9,504 nucleotides of DNA from Candidatus Aegiribacteria sp. (lineage in GTDB: Bacteria; Fermentibacterota; Fermentibacteria; Fermentibacterales; JCC-6), in contig JAUVUL010000031.1 of assembly GCA_030600975.1 (NCBI GenBank), forward strand, positions 1 to 9,504, given 5' to 3'. Shown here one piece after another: positions 6,927 to 9,504 of this stretch. Position 1 is the stretch's first letter; the number at the start of each line of letters is the position of its first letter. The notes under the pieces were generated by a model, which saw only the letters and a list, made by a program, of their open reading frames with translations, was not told where the DNA came from and did no database searches. Position numbers and translations under genes: made by a program.

Positions 6927-7200
6927 TTTGACCTCCTAAATAGCGCTTCGTAGCCTTACGGCTTGGAATAATTGTTTTTAAAAAACTGCCATTCTCATTC
7001 TCAACAAATGGAACGATATAGCAGTAATTATTAATTTCTATTATGAGTATCTGCTGATTAGGATATATCCTTTGATCCGGATGAGTATATACATCGTGTA
7101 TATTGCCATGTTCTATCTGTATCACTACTTGTTCAAAACTTACACCCCGTTCAGCCTTCAATTCTTCGTTCTTTGCATTATTCCATTTGTAGTGTTCCAT
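6913..7200 (-). CDS. BrnT-like ribonuclease toxin
   Basis: Ninety-five residues, the usual BrnT size. The start MEHYKWNNAKNEELKAERGVSFEQVV matches the BrnT opening (W-x-x-x-K-N then G-V-S-F-E near residues 19-23). The end FLKTIIPSRKATKRYLG matches the strand-helix closing with the conserved S/A-R-K-A-T-K. BrnT proteins are RelE-fold RNases neutralised by their downstream antitoxin. Both halves are intact. ATG at 7200 is preceded by no Shine-Dalgarno sequence. The candidate -10 box ends only six bases upstream, so the mRNA may be leaderless. Being first in the putative array, it lies nearest the recombinase-like remnant. Confidence 0.87.
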   Translation of the reverse strand: MEHYKWNNAKNEELKAERGVSFEQVVIQIEHGNIHDVYTHPDQRIYPNQQILIIEINNYCYIVPFVENENGSFLKTIIPSRKATKRYLGGQNEKT

Positions 7201-7206
7201 TAGAAT

Positions 7207-7235
7207 TAAATACTACAATGTGTGCCTTATGTCAA
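7207..7235 (-). promoter_or_regulatory. candidate promoter of the BrnT/BrnA-like pair
   Basis: On the - strand a consensus -35 TTGACA (7230-7235), a 17-bp spacer and a weak -10 TATTTA (7207-7212). The -10 ends six bases before the ATG, placing the transcription start at or beside the A of the start codon. The -35 overlaps GTTGACA (7230-7236), which partly resembles an integron core box. Confidence 0.5.
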
Positions 7236-7328
7236 CGCATGGTTTGGTTTTGAATATTATGACAGAACGCTCTGCATAACCAGCACAGATATTACTCTGG
7301 TTTATGGCTTCGCATTTGTGACTGGTTC

Positions 7329-7625
7329 ATGCATTTGTTCTCCGTAAATTATTCTTACTTCTTGTCAGGACTTCTAAAGCCTATCGCTTTCTTTGCTGAA
7401 GTCTTGGGTGAATTAATCAATTTTCTTATTTCATATAAGAACGACTTAATTGAGAAGGACTTAGTGCGGCAGAATCAGGTTCCGTACATGGTATAGTGGG
7501 TGAAGCATTTTCTTTCAATGGGACAGCCTGAAGAAGCAATGTATGCGGATATTCTGGAAGAGGAAGGCAGGAATGTACTGGAGAGAAGTATAACCCGGAG
7601 TGACAGACTAATACTAAGGGCTTAG
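7329..7625 (+). pseudogene. possible N-terminal remnant of a tyrosine recombinase (integrase)
   Basis: One frame is open from 7263, with its first ATG at 7329. It is stopped by TAG at 7494-7496 and continues in the same frame to TAG at 7623-7625. The middle reads KNDLIEKDLVRQNQVPYMV, stop, WVKHFLSMG. This resembles the SAM-like N-terminal domain of tyrosine recombinases, where a pattern like Y-V-x-W-V-x-x-F recurs (IntI1 has AYVNWVRAFIRFHG). The stop replaces a variable residue, so one base change could explain it. Nothing of the catalytic domain (R...HxxR...Y) follows, because the frame runs into the flanking repeat. It is divergent from the island genes, as intI is from its cassettes. There is no good ribosome site. 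The match is short and could be chance. Confidence 0.35.
7489..7497 (+). promoter_or_regulatory. possible extended -10 promoter reading into lgt
   Basis: TGGTATAGT contains TG-N-TATAGT, an extended -10 with five of six matches to TATAAT. No good -35 is found at 16-18 bp. If used, it would give a leader of about 160 nt and restore expression of lgt and comF after separation from rodA. Confidence 0.25.
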
Positions 7626-7664
7626 ATTATCCTGATCGCAGAAGAACTGTCATGGAGGTTTTCT
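7568..7664 (+). repeat. island-flanking direct repeat, right copy
   Basis: Second copy of the repeat at 3482-3577. It carries the last eight rodA codons and stop (TAA 7591-7593) without the rest of rodA, then the spacer and GGAGG (7654-7658) that serves lgt 8 bp downstream. The complete lgt start is joined to this copy, and the complete rodA to the other. Confidence 0.95.
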
Positions 7665-7666
7665 CA

Positions 7667-8497
7667 ATGCATCCTGTACTGTTCAGAATAGGTTCCCTTC
7701 CAATCAATTCCTACGGGTTCGCGCTTGCTGTTTCCTTCGTTCTGGGGCTGTGGCTTGCGGCCAGGAGAGGAGAGGCTGCAGGCGTACAGAAAAACGATGT
7801 GTACGATCTCGGAATACGTTTAATGATAGCAGCGATCGTCGGGTCACGCCTTTTCTATGTCTTTACGCACGTTTCCGAATTTCAGGGACACTGGCTTGAC
7901 GTAATTGCAATTTGGAAGGGGCTTTACGGTCTGAGTATGCTTGGCGGTGTCGTTCTTGCGGTAGTAGTCGGATTCTATACCGTCTGGAAGAAGAAACTCC
8001 CCGTATGGAAACTTTCCGATGCGGTTATTCCATCCTTTGCGCTGGGTATATTCGTAACAAGAATAGGATGTTTCTTCAACGGCTGCTGTTTCGGTTCCGA
8101 AACATCATGTTCCCTGGGAGTTGTTTTTCCCGATTTGGCGATGCCCTACTCAGGTACCGGGATTTTGCCGGGTACTCATATTCATCCTACTCAGTTGTAT
8201 AGCTCTCTGGCAGGGCTGTTCATGATAATCGTCCTGCTCTGTGCAGATCGCCGAAAGCATTTTCCGGGTTTCATATTTGCTTTCTTCATAGGATTATACG
8301 GGGTCACAAGGTTTGGCATAGAGGAGTTCCGGTATTTCGATCATGAACCGAATTTGCTTTTCGGGTTCAGTTCTTTAGCGGGCAGGTCCGGGATAACCGA
8401 TAACCAATTTATCAGCCTGATCATGCTTGTTTACTCCATTCTGCTTGGAATATGGCTATATCTCCGCTTTCGAAGAATCTCCTCGGTCTCTTCCTGA
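7667..8497 (+). CDS. lgt: prolipoprotein diacylglyceryl transferase
   Basis: Transfers diacylglycerol from phosphatidylglycerol to the lipobox cysteine of prolipoproteins, the first step of lipoprotein maturation in the inner membrane. The 276-residue protein begins MHPVLFRIGSLPINSYG, the usual Lgt opening, and has about seven membrane segments. Signatures are RIGCFFNGCCFG at 132-143 (the R-I/L-G-x-F-x-N-G core), HPTQLYS at 173-179, and RFGIEEFR at 215-222. I prefer ATG at 7667 over the in-frame ATG at 7652, because GGAGG at 7654-7658 is correctly spaced for 7667 and the shorter protein matches family starts. The 3' end overlaps comF by 46 bp. Its ribosome site lies inside the flanking repeat, implying that it followed rodA directly before the island arrived. 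Confidence 0.95.
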   Translation: MHPVLFRIGSLPINSYGFALAVSFVLGLWLAARRGEAAGVQKNDVYDLGIRLMIAAIVGSRLFYVFTHVSEFQGHWLDVIAIWKGLYGLSMLGGVVLAVVVGFYTVWKKKLPVWKLSDAVIPSFALGIFVTRIGCFFNGCCFGSETSCSLGVVFPDLAMPYSGTGILPGTHIHPTQLYSSLAGLFMIIVLLCADRRKHFPGFIFAFFIGLYGVTRFGIEEFRYFDHEPNLLFGFSSLAGRSGITDNQFISLIMLVYSILLGIWLYLRFRRISSVSS

Positions 8498-9171
8498 AGA
8501 AAATCTGCCCGACATGTGACTCCAGCCTTTCAGGCAGTGAACTGCTGTGCCCCTGGTGTGAGTTGAGGATAGACCGCTGTAGCGAGATTCACTGGAGCAG
8601 CACCGGTACTCCTTTCAGAGATCCTTCTGACCATTTGGAAACTGATTTGACTGGCGTTCCTGTTTATTCAGCGGTTATGTACAGCGGTCTTCCAGGGGAG
8701 ATTGTTGTCAGACTGAAATTCAACGGAGAAAGGCATCTGGCCACCACAGCTGCAGGTTTGATTATGCGCTATTCGGTGAGGCTTCCCGGTCCGGGTGATA
8801 TCCTTGTGCCTATTCCGGCGGGGAGAAAAAGAAAGAGGGAGCGGGGATACAACCAGGCCGCTCTGATTGCTGTAAAACTGGCGTCCTTGTCCGGCTGCAG
8901 AAGCCTTGATATTCTTACAAGGGATGACAGCCCGTCGCAGGTGGGCTTATCTCCATCTCTGAGAAGGCAGAACGTCGCCGGTATCTTTCACATGAAAGGT
9001 CGGTGCAGGATTCCTGGCGGAACGGATGTCTGGCTCGTGGATGATGTGGCAACAACCTGCAGCACCATTGACAGCGCTGCCGGAGTGCTGATGGATTCAG
9101 GAGCCTCGCGCGTTCGGGGACTCACTCTGACCTACCGAAAAAGGACGACTGATAGTATTATTCATCGATGA
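8452..9171 (+). CDS. comF: ComF-family phosphoribosyltransferase-like protein
   Basis: A 239-residue ComF/GntX-type protein, linked in competent bacteria to DNA uptake or single-strand DNA handling; its biochemical activity is poorly defined. A zinc ribbon is formed by Cys19-x2-Cys22 and Cys33-x2-Cys36. It is followed by the phosphoribosyltransferase fold: DILVPIPAGRKRKRERGYNQA (117-137), the segment SQVGLSPSLRRQNVAGIF, and the PRPP loop WLVDDVATTCST (194-205). The loop has Cys203 where Gly is common. ATG at 8452 lies inside lgt, an overlap of 46 bp; no later in-frame ATG precedes the zinc ribbon. The stop overlaps the next possible start (ATGA at 9168-9171). No competence pilus genes are in view, so a role in transformation is not shown. 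Confidence 0.9.
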   Translation: MAISPLSKNLLGLFLKKICPTCDSSLSGSELLCPWCELRIDRCSEIHWSSTGTPFRDPSDHLETDLTGVPVYSAVMYSGLPGEIVVRLKFNGERHLATTAAGLIMRYSVRLPGPGDILVPIPAGRKRKRERGYNQAALIAVKLASLSGCRSLDILTRDDSPSQVGLSPSLRRQNVAGIFHMKGRCRIPGGTDVWLVDDVATTCSTIDSAAGVLMDSGASRVRGLTLTYRKRTTDSIIHR

Positions 9172-9197
9172 ATAACATGTCTACGGAGGGAGCTGAT

Positions 9198-9476
9198 GTG
9201 GTTAAAGAATTGACTTTCGATGTGAAAGATATTCCTGCGTGCACGAGGTACGGTTTCAGTGCAAGGAAAATCTGGATTTTCTTTAAAACACTTGTTCTCT
9301 CCTGGGTAATATGGGACTTCTTCGTCTACCTGGGTTTTTTTGCCGCCGGTTGCGATCTTGCAGCACGATGGAGCCAGAGCCGCCTTCTTCCTCTACCCGG
9401 ATCTCTTTTCTGGATGGATCCCGTACCTGTCAGTCTTCTGATTGTTGGTGTTGTGCTGATAATTTGTGTGCATTAA
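9198..9476 (+). CDS. small membrane protein of unknown function, possibly truncated
   Basis: I do not recognise it. Two hydrophobic segments are visible: about IFFKTLVLSWVIWDFFVYLGFFAAG and the C-terminal VPVSLLIVGVVLIICVH. A short polar region lies at the N terminus. ATG at 9168, overlapping the comF stop, would give 102 residues. GTG at 9198 is better placed, 5 bp after the strong ribosome site GGAGGGAG (9185-9192), and gives 92. The protein stops right after the start of a second membrane helix. The sequence then becomes a run of TTTAA-like repeats, which suggests a frameshift or insertion may have cut a longer membrane protein. Co-transcription with comF is likely. Confidence 0.5.
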   Translation: MVKELTFDVKDIPACTRYGFSARKIWIFFKTLVLSWVIWDFFVYLGFFAAGCDLAARWSQSRLLPLPGSLFWMDPVPVSLLIVGVVLIICVH

Positions 9477-9504
9477 GTTTAAGTTTAATTTAATTTACTT
9501 TAGA

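Larger units (their letters stand above)
7201..7666. other. 466-bp region between BrnT-like gene and lgt
   Basis: Contains the divergent brnT promoter, a broken recombinase-like frame (7329-7625), a possible extended -10 (7489-7497), and the right copy of the flanking repeat (7568-7664), including the lgt ribosome site. If the integron reading is right, the attI-type site would lie between about 7200 and 7329, but I could not identify it. No RNA gene is seen. Confidence 0.6.

Noticed and set aside
3578..7567. Insertion sequence or composite transposon
   Set aside because: No transposase frame and no terminal inverted repeats. The flanking repeat is about 96 bp and includes host gene sequence, far longer than a target duplication.
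1..9504. tRNA, rRNA or riboswitch genes
   Set aside because: I looked for cloverleaf-like and conserved riboswitch patterns on both strands and saw none that could be supported by eye.

Overview
The window is bacterial chromosome from a rod-shaped, probably Gram-negative organism of a lineage I cannot name. The elongation genes (mreC end, mreD, mrdA/PBP2, rodA) followed by lgt and comF form an ordinary housekeeping cluster on the + strand. Tight spacing, short overlaps and GTG starts suggest one co-transcribed unit.

Layout. 1-3507 (+): the mreC 3' end, mreD, mrdA and rodA, which build the side-wall peptidoglycan machinery. 3508-7666: an accessory island of about 4.1 kb with every recognisable intact gene on the - strand. 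Read from its right end leftwards it holds a BrnT/BrnA-like toxin-antitoxin pair, a 424-bp structured non-coding stretch, a 574-residue FRG-domain protein, and a ribbon-helix-helix/MazF toxin-antitoxin pair. 7667-9476 (+): lgt, comF and a small membrane protein, resuming the housekeeping direction.

The island is bracketed by a direct repeat of about 96 bp (3482-3577 and 7568-7664). Each copy carries the last eight codons of rodA plus the spacer and ribosome binding site of lgt. The simplest reading is that rodA and lgt were once neighbours and the island was inserted between them.

Two sites inside the island look like integron attC recombination sites: one right after the FRG stop codon, one overlapping the mazF stop codon. 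Each has 7-bp outer core boxes, 4-9 nt spacers and long inverted arms with a bulged base. The core boxes at the two ends of the mazEF segment are exact complements (GTTAACC / GGTTAAC), as expected for a mobile cassette. Next to the right repeat, and divergent from the cassettes as intI normally is, a broken reading frame resembles the N-terminal SAM-like domain of a tyrosine recombinase, with one in-frame TAG. My inference is a small, decayed chromosomal-integron-like array whose cargo is toxin-antitoxin pairs and an FRG protein. The cassette ends of the FRG and BrnTA segments do not match the integron rule cleanly, so this remains a hypothesis.
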